In this document: positions 40,293 to 48,038 of the stretch, in pieces
How positions within the stretch are numbered: the stretch's first letter is position 1
Layout: each line of letters starts with the position of its first letter
NCBI GenBank assembly: GCA_937120535.1
Contig: CAKZJX010000007.1
Location: 62,001-126,000, forward strand
Direction of reading: 5' to 3'
Length of the DNA: 64,000 bases
Origin: an uncultured Anaerolineae bacterium
GTDB taxonomy: Bacteria > Chloroflexota > Anaerolineae > Anaerolineales > Villigracilaceae
Notes under the pieces: generated by a model
The model's input: only the letters and a program-made list of their open reading frames with translations
Databases searched by the model: none
What the model was told of the DNA's origin: nothing
Program-made: the position numbers and the translations under genes

Positions 40293-40324
40293 AAAGACGT
40301 CAACAAGCAAACGAGGACAGTAAA

Positions 40325-40474
40325 ATGCTGAAAGACTTCATTATGTGGATGCAAGAACCCGGCAAATGGAATGACGTCATGGTTATTTGCGGTGTGGTTA
40401 TTATTGTTTCTTTGATCGGCATAATTGTCTGCGAAAAGATTGAAAAGCGTAAAGCTTGGAAAATGGGCCGATAG
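40325..40474 (+). CDS. 49-residue membrane protein
   Basis: MLKDFIMWMQEPGKWNDVMV is followed by a hydrophobic segment (VVIIVSLIGIIVCEK) and a basic tail (KRKAWKMGR). GAGGACAG precedes the ATG as a ribosome site. The stop codon lies inside the 5' end of the tRNA-Met gene, so mRNA and tRNA share a transcript. One membrane segment, role unknown. Confidence 0.65.
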   Translation: MLKDFIMWMQEPGKWNDVMVICGVVIIVSLIGIIVCEKIEKRKAWKMGR

Positions 40475-40541
40475 CTTAGTGGCCTAAAGCAGCGGCCTCA
40501 TAAGCCGTTGATCCTGGGTTCAAATCCCAGTCGGCCCACCA
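40465..40541 (+). tRNA. tRNA-Met (CAU) or Ile2 type
   Basis: 77 bases. Acceptor GGGCCGA/TCGGCCC, normal D arm (TAGCTTAGTGGCCTAAAGC region), anticodon stem GCGGC/GCCGT, loop CTCATAA giving CAU. Discriminator A, CCA encoded. The CAU anticodon could also serve AUA Ile if lysidine-modified. It is the only complete tRNA here outside the main array on the plus strand. Confidence 0.92.
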
Positions 40542-40567
40542 AAAATTGATTGAAGGAGGAAAGCAGG

Positions 40568-40756
40568 ATGGTGCATGAAGCAGGAAAGGGCGATGCGCCT
40601 CGTAAAGTACGAGACGACAAAGCCTATTCAGAAGGTTGGGATCGAATCTTTGGAGCTAAACGTGGCAAAGCAAAAGGAAACAATGAAGGTGAAGGTTCCC
40701 AAGCCAAGGAACCATCTAGTCGTGCCAGCGAAAACCAAAAAAGCGGGCAAACATAA
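40568..40756 (+). CDS. Small conserved phage protein (GKGDAPRKV type)
   Basis: 62 residues from the ATG at 40568, 6-10 bases after AAGGAGG. The segment HEAGKGDAPRKVRDDKAYSE followed by GWDRIFG is a familiar small phage motif of unknown function; the C-terminus is low complexity. The 3' half overlaps another gene in a different frame. Confidence 0.65.
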   Translation: MVHEAGKGDAPRKVRDDKAYSEGWDRIFGAKRGKAKGNNEGEGSQAKEPSSRASENQKSGQT

Positions 40757-40805
40757 AGACAAAAAACGTGAGATAAAATATAAGCACATTGAAGAACATG
40801 TTTAG
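40662..40805 (+). CDS. Small basic protein overlapping the previous gene
   Basis: 47 residues from a GTG at 40662, with GGAG 6 bases upstream. Sequence MAKQKETMKVKVPKPRNHLV, then PAKTKKAGKHKDKKRE, matches a widespread short phage protein type (KVPKPRN...KAGxHK). About 95 bases overlap the preceding gene in a second frame. Both frames look real, giving nested coding. Role unknown. Confidence 0.6.
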   Translation: MAKQKETMKVKVPKPRNHLVVPAKTKKAGKHKDKKREIKYKHIEEHV

Positions 40806-41010
40806 ACCGAATCCTTATCCTTGGGTTGAAATCGTTGATCCTAAGCCAGAGCCCACATTTACCTTAGATCAAATCATAGAGAAAATGGTCGAGATGTTTG
40901 GTGACAATGTAGCCGATCCAGACCATCATCCTCTTATTACGAAATATCAATTCAAGCTTGCTAAGCTTGAATTAACCCGCCAATTTGTTGTGGTGGAACC
41001 CCAAGTTTGA
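40798..41010 (+). CDS. Small uncharacterised protein
   Basis: 70 residues from the ATG at 40798 (MFRPNPYPWVEIVDPKPEPT), overlapping the previous gene's stop. The C-terminal half is helical. Its last 39 bases overlap, convergently, the 3' end of the minus-strand membrane protein. No family recognised. Confidence 0.55.
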   Translation: MFRPNPYPWVEIVDPKPEPTFTLDQIIEKMVEMFGDNVADPDHHPLITKYQFKLAKLELTRQFVVVEPQV

Positions 41011-41340
41011 TTCGTGACGATATGCTTGTGCCAAGGCACGCTCCAATTCGTCGATGCGCTTGTTTGCTTCGCGTAGTTGCTCCATAAGCTCAAGATTCTG
41101 TATATGCAGATCTGAAAGCTGTTTTCTAGTTCTGTCAAGTTCGTCGCTAAGAAGCTTAATTTGTTGCATCAAGCTTTCAACTTGAGCAATCTGGATGTCG
41201 CTTTGATTTTTCTTTTCTTCAACATCGGTTTTTTTAATCTTAAGCCAGACACCCAGAATTAAGATTCCGAGGCTGACTATGAAGCTCAAAGATGCTGGCA
41301 GATGTTGTAAGGTATTGCCTAAGTCGAGTGCAAGTTCCAT
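40972..41340 (-). CDS. Membrane-anchored coiled-coil protein (i-spanin-like candidate)
   Basis: 122 residues. A single membrane segment at about residues 17-35 (LSFIVSLGILILGVWLKI) is followed by a long coiled coil (residues about 40-108). This N-anchor plus periplasmic coil layout is that of inner-membrane spanins, though no o-spanin lipoprotein gene is nested in it. It is a lone minus-strand gene among plus-strand early genes and has its own late box, fitting a lysis gene. Alternative: another membrane scaffold. Confidence 0.5.
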   Translation of the reverse strand: MELALDLGNTLQHLPASLSFIVSLGILILGVWLKIKKTDVEEKKNQSDIQIAQVESLMQQIKLLSDELDRTRKQLSDLHIQNLELMEQLREANKRIDELERALAQAYRHESNLGFHHNKLAG

Positions 41341-41369
41341 TGAGAAGACCTAAGATAAATTCACCAGAA

Positions 41370-41377
41370 TATTTATG
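41370..41377 (-). promoter_or_regulatory. Late promoter box CATAAATA
   Basis: Minus-strand CATAAATA about 30 bases upstream of the ATG at 41340. Supports late expression of the putative spanin, opposite in direction to the adjacent early promoter. Confidence 0.65.
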
Positions 41378-41383
41378 AGGTAC

Positions 41384-41411
41384 TAGACAAGCACAGAACC
41401 TATGTTATAAT
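41384..41411 (+). promoter_or_regulatory. Early promoter TAGACA-N16-TATAAT
   Basis: TAGACA (41384-41389), TATAAT (41406-41411), 16-bp spacing, 25 bases upstream of the start at 41436. Confidence 0.82.
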
Positions 41412-41435
41412 GTAGGCATGAATGAGGGAAACATT

Positions 41436-41714
41436 ATGGACAAGACCGAATCGGAAGTTCGTCAAATTCTTATCGAAGCTATGAAGGCTCAGCTTGAGAA
41501 CCCTACCAGGTCTTATTCCAACAGTGAATCATCCTTTGTTGCCTGCCGTCTGCGTAAATCGGGTTACCCCGGAGTCGCTGCACGTTATTGGGCTTGGACT
41601 TGCGGCCCCGAGAACCGTGAAGAATTCGGTGATGAGATTTATGAGCTTCAGATGAAGCTCAAGGAAATTGACAGGGAATTTGTTATGCCTGATTGGGGTA
41701 CCTATGGAACTTGA
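41436..41714 (+). CDS. Uncharacterised early protein
   Basis: 92 residues from the ATG at 41436 (MDKTESEVRQILIEAMKAQL), with GAGGG 8 bases upstream; an ATG at 41418 is too near the promoter. Contains SSFVACRLRKSGYPGVAARY and WAWTCGPENREEFGDEIYEL. Small, soluble, directly behind an early promoter, so perhaps a host-takeover protein. No family recognised. Confidence 0.6.
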   Translation: MDKTESEVRQILIEAMKAQLENPTRSYSNSESSFVACRLRKSGYPGVAARYWAWTCGPENREEFGDEIYELQMKLKEIDREFVMPDWGTYGT

Positions 41715-41792
41715 GGAACAACATGGGTAGCCTGAGTCTGGCTACTGGGCGAACCGTGGTTATATGAATCGTTCAAGACTGGCAAAGACTGT

Positions 41793-41897
41793 ATGAACAT
41801 GAACAAGATAATCCAAACAGCGTATGACCAAGGATTCGACGCTGGTCGCCGTGAGACCAAGCTGCGGGTGGAACAATCCTTGAAGAATATTTACTGA
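41793..41897 (+). CDS. 34-residue ORF
   Basis: MNMNKIIQTAYDQGFDAGRR, then ETKLRVEQSLKNIY. A short helical peptide between two early genes; the YDQGFDAGRRE pattern is reminiscent of small phage proteins. No clear ribosome site, so expression is uncertain. Confidence 0.35.
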   Translation: MNMNKIIQTAYDQGFDAGRRETKLRVEQSLKNIY

Positions 41898-41913
41898 TCT
41901 TTGCTGATTTCTC

Positions 41914-41943
41914 TAGACGTGTTCTTTGGCTGATGCATATAAT
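41914..41943 (+). promoter_or_regulatory. Early promoter TAGACG-N18-TATAAT
   Basis: TAGACG (41914-41919) and TATAAT (41938-41943), 18-bp spacing, 40 bases before the GTG at 41983. Same class as the other early promoters, slightly degenerate. Confidence 0.65.
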
Positions 41944-41982
41944 GAAGGCATACAGTGAACGAAACATCAAAAGGGGTTTGAA

Positions 41983-42153
41983 GTGAACAACGTTAAGAAT
42001 TTTGCCATGGAACTGGAACAAGAAGTTCGTCAGTATATCGAAGCCGAGGGCACGGAGCTTGTTCGCCAAGCCTACAATGCACCTGAAGGTTTGACTCTGG
42101 ACGAGCTGGTTGAATGTTGTGTGGGCGTAGAATATCAGAACGCTTTCAAGTAA
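41983..42153 (+). CDS. 56-residue acidic protein
   Basis: Starts at GTG (MNNVKNFAMELEQEVRQYIE) after an AGGGG ribosome site. Acidic, helical, with APEGLTLDELVECC near the end. It ends 6 bases before the polynucleotide kinase start. No family recognised. Confidence 0.55.
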   Translation: MNNVKNFAMELEQEVRQYIEAEGTELVRQAYNAPEGLTLDELVECCVGVEYQNAFK

Positions 42154-42159
42154 GGAAAC

Positions 42160-43062
42160 ATGATGCGAGCAATTGTGACCGTGGGGGTTTCGGCCTCGGG
42201 TAAGTCGACTTGGGCGTCGGACTTTATCAAAGCTGAGGCCTCCAAGGGCGTTATTTGGCAGCGCATTGAACGAGATTGTATCCGCAGGGGTATCTTGATT
42301 GAAAAGGGTATCGCTGCGGAACTGGAATGGGACAAATGGAATTGGAAATGGGAAAAGGAAGTGAGTGAGCGCGCAGACAAAATACTGGAAGCCGCTGCTC
42401 AATCACGCGCCAACGTTATTATCTCTGACACCAACCTGAACAAAGAACGACGGAAGAGTCTGATTCAGAAGCTCAAGGAATTTGGCTACACCGTAGACGT
42501 TCGACCCTTTCCTATCTCGTTTGAGGAAGCTGTTAAACGTGACGCCAAGCGCAAGAACGGTGTGGGCGTTTCTGTTCTGGCATCTCAGTTTGAGCAATGG
42601 AACAAGCAATTCGTCACTCAGTATGAAGGCACTAAGGGTGCTCCCAAGGCCATCATCGTTGATATTGACGGCACGTTGGCACAAATGAATCGTGACCGTG
42701 GCCCGTTTGAATGGGACAAGGTTGAACAAGACAAGCTGGATGAAGAAGTGGCAGCAATCGTCAAAGCTCTGGAAAGCTCTGGAGAATGGAAGATTGTTGT
42801 TCTGTCGGGTCGCGATGGCGTCTGCCGTCCTCAAATCGAACGGTGGCTGGCACGGCACGAAATTCGGTACAGCGACTTCTTCATGCGTGCTGAAGGCGAT
42901 ATGCGTAAGGATTCGGTCATCAAATCAGAAATCTTCTGGTGTGATGTTGCTCCGAAATATGACGTTAAAATGGTCATTGATGGCCGTCCTCAGGTCACCC
43001 GTATGTGGCGCAGCATTGGTCTGAAAGTGCTTCAGGTGGGTAACCCTTACATTGAATTTTGA
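42160..43062 (+). CDS. pnk: Polynucleotide 5'-kinase/3'-phosphatase (T4 Pnk-like)
   Basis: Repairs nucleic acid ends, typically tRNAs cut by host anticodon nucleases. 300 residues (T4 Pnk: 301). N-terminal kinase with Walker A TVGVSASGKSTW; C-terminal phosphatase with IIVDIDGTLA and VVLSGRDGVCRP (HAD motifs). No RNA ligase partner is visible in the window. The tRNA genes in this phage fit a repair role. Confidence 0.95.
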   Translation: MMRAIVTVGVSASGKSTWASDFIKAEASKGVIWQRIERDCIRRGILIEKGIAAELEWDKWNWKWEKEVSERADKILEAAAQSRANVIISDTNLNKERRKSLIQKLKEFGYTVDVRPFPISFEEAVKRDAKRKNGVGVSVLASQFEQWNKQFVTQYEGTKGAPKAIIVDIDGTLAQMNRDRGPFEWDKVEQDKLDEEVAAIVKALESSGEWKIVVLSGRDGVCRPQIERWLARHEIRYSDFFMRAEGDMRKDSVIKSEIFWCDVAPKYDVKMVIDGRPQVTRMWRSIGLKVLQVGNPYIEF

Positions 43063-43109
43063 GTTGTTTTATAATTGGATTTTCAACGTAGACAAAAAGG
43101 AACACCTAT

Positions 43110-43586
43110 ATGAAAAACGAAGCCCTTCAAGCAATCAACCAAAGCCTAGAATCGCTGGCTAGTATGGTCAAATATCTTGATGCTCGCATGAATGCCCTTG
43201 AGGATCGTGTGGCCAAGCCAGTAGCTAAAGTTCGTAATGACGAAAAGAGTCCTCTGATTGTTCGGCATTCACGTTACTTTGATGGGTTCGGTGGGGTGGA
43301 AGCCAGGGGCGGCGTGACATACGTCTTTGAACTAAACTACAAGAACCGAACCGCCAAGGTGGGTATTGCGGTGTGTTCTCTGAAGGAAAATTTCAACAAG
43401 GCCACGGGTCGCAAACTTGCTGAGGATCGTCTGAAGACCGATCCTATCGTTTTTGGGTACAGCGCGCCTAGCTATGTTGGTCTTGTGGATGCCTTTTGGG
43501 ACGCTGTGACTCTTGATTCTGCTAGTATGTCTAAGGACAACCGGCGCATCATCAAAAACATCAAAACAAACTACCTGATTTACTGA
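43110..43586 (+). CDS. Uncharacterised protein with N-terminal coiled coil
   Basis: 158 residues. Residues 1-35 form a coiled coil (LQAINQSLESLASMVKYLDA); the rest is a basic beta-rich domain (GVTYVFELNYKNRTAKVGIA). AAAAGGAAC ribosome site upstream. It is between pnk and the PD-(D/E)XK nuclease gene. A single-strand binding or accessory nucleic-acid role is possible but unproven. Confidence 0.55.
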   Translation: MKNEALQAINQSLESLASMVKYLDARMNALEDRVAKPVAKVRNDEKSPLIVRHSRYFDGFGGVEARGGVTYVFELNYKNRTAKVGIAVCSLKENFNKATGRKLAEDRLKTDPIVFGYSAPSYVGLVDAFWDAVTLDSASMSKDNRRIIKNIKTNYLIY

Positions 43587-43590
43587 TTTA

Positions 43591-44235
43591 ATGCATACAT
43601 ATAACAAGGATGGAATAGGCCGTTTCTATTCTACTCCTAAAGGAGACTATCCCTCGGTTACTACTGTTCTTGGAGCTTATGGTGACGACACCGGGCTCCA
43701 AGAATGGCGCGATAAGATTGGTGCTGAAAATGCAGATCGAATCGTGAAAGAGTCAACGGACATTGGTTCTCATCTTCACTATCTTTTTGAATGTCTACTG
43801 CGAAAAGTTGACGCCAAAAAGTCGGAAACGCCCGAAGAGAAGAAAGCAGAACAAATGTTCAAGGTAGCCAAACCCAAGCTGCTAAAAATTGTTGACCAAG
43901 TTCTTTACATGGAAGAACCTGTATGGTCTGATACGTTCAGAATCGCTGGCAGGTTTGACATGCTATGCAGAACGAAAGAAGGCAAGATTGCGCTGGTAGA
44001 TTACAAGAATACAAGGCGTAGCAAGTCTAAGGAAGAAATTTCCTCCTATAGACTACAACTTGCCTTCTATGTTAGAATGATTAAGGAAACGTTGGGGATA
44101 GACGTTGAAGAACAGAAGATCTTTATGGTAAATCGTGAAGGCTTCGTACAGGTATTTAACTTCTATGAACACGAAACACCTAGATCAGAGCTTGTTGCTA
44201 TCAGGAAAAACTTTTGGGAAAAGTACGGTTACTAA
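43591..44235 (+). CDS. PD-(D/E)XK exonuclease (RecB/Cas4-like)
   Basis: A 214-residue nuclease. RIAGRFDMLCRTKEGKIALV carries the Asp, and LVDYKNTRR the D-x-K-like motif IV; SYRLQLAFYVRMIKE is the Gln-containing final helix of RecB-family nucleases. The N-terminus VTTVLGAYGDD is also typical of phage versions. Probably degrades or processes DNA in replication or recombination. Its end overlaps the hydrolase gene in another frame. Confidence 0.82.
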   Translation: MHTYNKDGIGRFYSTPKGDYPSVTTVLGAYGDDTGLQEWRDKIGAENADRIVKESTDIGSHLHYLFECLLRKVDAKKSETPEEKKAEQMFKVAKPKLLKIVDQVLYMEEPVWSDTFRIAGRFDMLCRTKEGKIALVDYKNTRRSKSKEEISSYRLQLAFYVRMIKETLGIDVEEQKIFMVNREGFVQVFNFYEHETPRSELVAIRKNFWEKYGY

Positions 44236-44734
44236 ACTGTTTCTCATTATGATTCTTCTATTGGGCTCTCTAATTCCTTCACATGCTTCAAACTACAAAG
44301 CGATTGACGCCATTGAAGCCCTGTCAAATGCAAACAAAGAAATGGTTTGTCTGGCTAAGGTCATTTATGATGAAGCACGAGGTGAAACGCCTCGTGGCAT
44401 GCAAGCCGTTGCCCACGTTGTTTTGAATCGAGCAAAACATCAAGACTACCCTGGTACAATCTGCGGCGTTGCATATCAAAAGCATCGTGGCGTTTGTCAA
44501 TTCAGCGGAATGTGCAAAAAGAAGACTAAGCAGTTTGATGCCGAGTCTTTGAATGTAGCATATAGAGTTTTGGTTTTGAAGGACGTAAAAGACCCAACCC
44601 GAGGCGCAACACACTTTCACAATGATACCACATCACCGCCATGGAGCAAAACATATGTCAGAACAGCAAGAATTGGAAAACACACTTTCTATAAACCAGG
44701 CTATCGACAAAATCCAAGTAGTCGAGGAGATTGA
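44165..44734 (+). CDS. SleB-type cell wall hydrolase (putative endolysin)
   Basis: 189 residues from the ATG at 44165, overlapping the nuclease gene by 71 bases; the start is uncertain because no ribosome site is clear. Residues about 25-45 form a signal or anchor segment (LFLIMILLLGSLIPSHA). The Hydrolase_2 domain has IYDEARGETPRGMQAVAHVV with the catalytic Glu, CGVAYQKHRGVCQFSG, and GATHFHNDTTSPPW. Likely the lysis endolysin, exported by the signal segment rather than by a holin alone. Confidence 0.8.
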   Translation: MNTKHLDQSLLLSGKTFGKSTVTKLFLIMILLLGSLIPSHASNYKAIDAIEALSNANKEMVCLAKVIYDEARGETPRGMQAVAHVVLNRAKHQDYPGTICGVAYQKHRGVCQFSGMCKKKTKQFDAESLNVAYRVLVLKDVKDPTRGATHFHNDTTSPPWSKTYVRTARIGKHTFYKPGYRQNPSSRGD

Positions 44735-44921
44735 GAAGATGGCTCTTGAGAAGAAAATTGACTACATTTCCGCAGCCTTAGAACTCGCTCGAAAATTGGA
44801 TTGGGACCCTGCTTGGATTGCTCCTTATATCACCGGATCTCTCAAAGAGAAAATCCGTGTAGAAGGTGAAGCACAGGGGCTGTTGAAAAGGACCAGTAGA
44901 CCCCAGGTGTTGTTTGAATGA
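44655..44921 (+). CDS. 33: Late-transcription co-activator (T4 gp33-like)
   Basis: Links RNA polymerase to the gp45 clamp for late transcription. 88 residues from the ATG at 44655 (GGAG 8 bases upstream). EEIEKMALEKKIDYISAALE, then LDWDPAWIAPYITGSLKEKI and LKRTSRPQVLFE correspond to the T4 gp33 core and C-terminal tail. It precedes gp59 and gp32 as in T4. Overlaps the hydrolase gene 3' end. Confidence 0.8.
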   Translation: MSEQQELENTLSINQAIDKIQVVEEIEKMALEKKIDYISAALELARKLDWDPAWIAPYITGSLKEKIRVEGEAQGLLKRTSRPQVLFE

Positions 44922-45487
44922 CGGGACAAGAGCTTTATCAAATCTTTTTGGGAATGAAGCTCCATTTCACCCAGAAGTCCTATGACTATTTGACATATGG
45001 GCCTAAGCGGGTTGATGCGGCTTCAATGGGCAAATATTATGTCTTGTCTAGTGCCTTAGGACGAAAGTTTGCTACGAGAGAAGCTCTAGAGACTCGTCTG
45101 ATTGCATTGTTCAAGAACAAGGTTTGCTGGCTGAACGAAATCTCGACGCCAGAAGCTGAAAAAGCTGAAGCCAAGCATCGCTCGGACCTTAACTGTTTTT
45201 CGTACAATTTTGAGAACCACTTGTCCTTGATTAAAGAGCAATATCCTGATATGATTAGTGTTGTTCGAGTGAACAACGCCTTCGAGGTTCCACCTATTGG
45301 GAGGATGCTACTGAACAAGGAAATCAATATCGAGACATACTGTGCACTTGATTATCTGTTGGACTTTTCAAGACACATCAACGATCTTGTCTGGAAGGCA
45401 GAGAAACTTAGGATTGAAAAATACAAGGCTTTCTTCACACCAGATAAGGCCAAGATAGCGAAAATTGCCAAGCCTTTCTTCGCATAG
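44918..45487 (+). CDS. 59: Helicase loader (T4 gp59-like)
   Basis: Loads the replicative helicase onto gp32-coated forks. 189 residues, somewhat shorter than T4 gp59 (217). ELYQIFLGMKLHFTQKSYDY at the N-terminus, KYYVLSSALGRKF, and INIETYCALDYLLDF towards the C-terminus match the all-helical family. Overlaps gp33 by four bases and precedes gp32, which is the T4 order. Confidence 0.82.
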   Translation: MTGQELYQIFLGMKLHFTQKSYDYLTYGPKRVDAASMGKYYVLSSALGRKFATREALETRLIALFKNKVCWLNEISTPEAEKAEAKHRSDLNCFSYNFENHLSLIKEQYPDMISVVRVNNAFEVPPIGRMLLNKEINIETYCALDYLLDFSRHINDLVWKAEKLRIEKYKAFFTPDKAKIAKIAKPFFA

Positions 45488-45503
45488 ATATCTAGGTACA
45501 TCA

Positions 45504-45532
45504 TTGCAAACGTGGATAAAATATGTTACACT
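45504..45532 (+). promoter_or_regulatory. Promoter of gene 32, TTGCAA-N17-TACACT
   Basis: TTGCAA (45504-45509) and TACACT (45527-45532), 17-bp spacing, about 64 bases upstream of the gp32 ATG. Confidence 0.65.
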
Positions 45533-45595
45533 AAACATTCAGTTGCTTACATCATGCATTTCGTGGATCATTCAATTTTTAAGGAGTAAACATTT

Positions 45596-46543
45596 ATGAC
45601 AATCAATCGCTCAGCTCTTCGCCGCAGTACCGCTCAAACCCTTCTAAAGAAAATTCAAGAAGCATCAGTTAAGAAAGGCGAATCTCAAGGTTCAGACGAC
45701 CGCTTTTGGCAACCCACTGTTGATAGCAACGGCAATGGTTTCGCCGTGATTCGTTTCCTTCCATCAAAGACAGAAGACACTCTTCCATTTGTCAAGACTT
45801 ATAGCCATGGCTTCAAGGTCGGCTCTAAGTGGTTCATTGAAGAATGCCCTACTACAATCGGCGAGAAGTGCCCCGTTTGTGATGCAAACTCTGAACTCTG
45901 GAACAGCGGTTATGAGAACGACAAGAAAACGGTTCGTGAGCGCAAGCGTCGCCTACGTTTCGTGAGCAATATCATGGTTATCAAGGATCCCAAAAATCCT
46001 GAAAACGAGGGCAAGATCTTCCTGTTCGGTTATGGTCAGAAGATCTATGACAAGCTAGTGACCGCCATGAATCCCCCAGAAGAATACGGCGAGGATCCTC
46101 GTGACCCATTCGGCTTTTTCGATGGCTGTGTGGTCAAGCTGAAAATCAAGAACAAGGACGGCTATCGTAATTATGATGACACTACAGTTGAACCCGCATC
46201 AGACTTGTATGACGGTGACGAAGAAAAGCTGATGGAAGTCCTAGAGAAGATGTATGACCTCAGTGAATTCACCGATCCTAAGAAGTTCAAGTCCTATGAG
46301 CAGTTGAAGACTCGTTTTTCACAAGTGTTAGGTGAAGATGCTCCTGCAAAACAGGACAACGATGAAGACGACGCTCCTCGTAGCACAGGTCGTGAATACG
46401 GCGCTGCTGCAAGACATAAGGACGAGACTCCTCCGTGGGATGATGAAGAAAAGCCTAAGGCTAAGGTTGACTCCAAGCCAAAGGCAGCTGTTGAAGATGA
46501 CGATGATTTGGCATTCTTCAAGTCGCTCGCTGAAGACGAATAA
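45596..46543 (+). CDS. 32: Single-stranded DNA-binding protein (T4 gp32-like)
   Basis: Coats single-stranded DNA in replication, recombination and repair. 315 residues (T4 gp32: 301). The N-terminus SALRRSTAQTLLKKI is basic as in gp32; the zinc site is YSHGFKVGSKWFIEECP followed by EKCPVCD; the C-terminal 60 residues are an acidic tail (DDDDLAFFKSLAEDE) that binds partners. Preceded by an AAGGAG ribosome site and followed by a terminator embedded in the next ORF. Confidence 0.94.
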   Translation: MTINRSALRRSTAQTLLKKIQEASVKKGESQGSDDRFWQPTVDSNGNGFAVIRFLPSKTEDTLPFVKTYSHGFKVGSKWFIEECPTTIGEKCPVCDANSELWNSGYENDKKTVRERKRRLRFVSNIMVIKDPKNPENEGKIFLFGYGQKIYDKLVTAMNPPEEYGEDPRDPFGFFDGCVVKLKIKNKDGYRNYDDTTVEPASDLYDGDEEKLMEVLEKMYDLSEFTDPKKFKSYEQLKTRFSQVLGEDAPAKQDNDEDDAPRSTGREYGAAARHKDETPPWDDEEKPKAKVDSKPKAAVEDDDDLAFFKSLAEDE

Positions 46544-46554
46544 TTAGCTGCCAT

Positions 46555-47984
46555 ATGGATAAAGATACCCTTGTTAACTTAAGTGTGCCTTCAATTGCAA
46601 AAAGGCCAGATGCTCAAAAGGCTCTGGCCTTTTTTACAGATTACCTACCAGAAGGTTCTTCGCTATCAGAGCGACATTACTGTTTGAAGAATTCACTTAA
46701 AGCTAGGCCAAAATGTGAGGTTTGTGGATCCGAGGTAAATTTCCAGCTAGGTAAATACAATCGTTTCTGCTCTAGGAAATGCAGCATTGCTTTTTACAAG
46801 AATGATGCTTCGATAAAGAAAAAGATTTCAGAATCAAATAAGAGATCAGCCGAGCAGGCTAAAGAAAAAAGAAAAGAAACCAATCTTAAAAGATACGGCG
46901 TCGAGTGTACTTTTACTACGATTAACAATGACCGAAAAGCTAAGGGTCTAGTTTCTCCGTCTGTCTCCAAGAATGCGGATGTTTCTTCATTGCTGAGCGA
47001 ATCCGTTCTGAGGGAAATGCATCATGAGAAGAAGCTAAATTTGGTTGAGATTGCAAACGAACTGGGTGTTACCGAAAGGGCGATCTGGAATAGATTGAAG
47101 ATGTTCTCAATAGAACAAATGTACTGGGGTGGTTCTTCTCTTGAGACTAGAATTTGCGACTTTCTAGAAGGCCTTGACGTGCAGTTCAAGAGGAATTACA
47201 AACCCGATTTTCTACAAGGTAAAGAGATCGACATCTGGATTCCCGAATCTAAACTAGGAATAGAGATAAACGGCCTCTATTGGCATAGCGAACATAAAAG
47301 ACCCAAAACATATTATCATGATAAAGCCAAGACATGTCTTAACAACGGTGTCAGATTGATTCAATTTTGGGAGCATGAAATCATAGAAAAGGAAAAATTG
47401 GTCTTTTCTATGATTAGGAATGCTGTTGGTAGGTCAGAAATAAAATTGAGTGCCAGAGACTGCATTGTTGTGGAGTCAACCAAAGCCGACAGAGAAACCA
47501 TTAGAACATTCCTAGACGAAAACCATCTAAAGGGCTATCATCATTATTCAAGGGCGTTTCTTTTAAAGAACAAAGATGGCGAGATTCTTTCAACCATGAC
47601 CTTTTCAAAGCCGAGATTTTCGAAGAGTTCTGGGCTAGAATTGATTAGGTTTTGTTCAAAAATGAACACCACAATTCGAGGCGGGCCAGTAAATTGTGGA
47701 AACATTGTACATCTGTTCTTGAGTCTGATATAATGACCTATGCGGATTTGAGGTACTCTACAGGAAGCATTTACCGAGATGTGTTTGGTATGAAATTTGA
47801 AGGCGTAACATCACCTGGATTCTTTTGGGCAAATAGTAAACTAGAAACCAGGAATCGACTAACACTGATCAATCAGATCGTAAGAAATGAAGGTGAAACC
47901 CAGGAGGCCGCTGCCAGGAGACTCGGGTGGTTTAAGGTTTTTGATTGCGGTAATCTGAAATTTTCCTCTAAGCGAGAAAGCTAG
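46555..47984 (+). pseudogene. VSR-like (EDxHD) homing endonuclease, frameshifted
   Basis: Free-standing homing endonuclease between gp32 and RNase H. An N-terminal zinc motif CEVCGSEVNF...CSRKCS is followed by a helix-turn-helix, then a VSR-type nuclease core (YKPDFLQGKEIDIWIPESKL, IEINGLYWHSEHK, IQFWEHEI) as in the I-Bth0305I family. The frame breaks after CSKMNTTIRGG; the expected ASKLWKHCTSVLESDIMTYA continues in the next frame to 47984. A missing G near 47690 explains it. Start 12 bases after the gp32 stop, without a ribosome site. Confidence 0.8.
46599..46635 (+). terminator. Rho-independent terminator inside endonuclease ORF
   Basis: Arms 46599-46610 (AAAAAGGCCAGA) and 46623-46634 are complementary around a 12-base loop and end in a run of six T. 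It lies 56 bases after the gp32 stop and acts as the gp32 terminator, yet is translated as SIAKRPDAQKALAFF in the endonuclease frame. Confidence 0.85.
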
Positions 47985-48010
47985 GCAACTAGCCCTTTTT
48001 GCTTTATAAT
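47982..48010 (+). promoter_or_regulatory. Promoter TAGGCA-N17-TATAAT
   Basis: TAGGCA (47982-47987), TATAAT (48005-48010), 17-bp spacing, overlapping the end of the endonuclease remnant and 28 bases before the RNase H start. Confidence 0.75.
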
Positions 48011-48038
48011 GTAGGCTATTACTTCGGAGGGTAGACTC

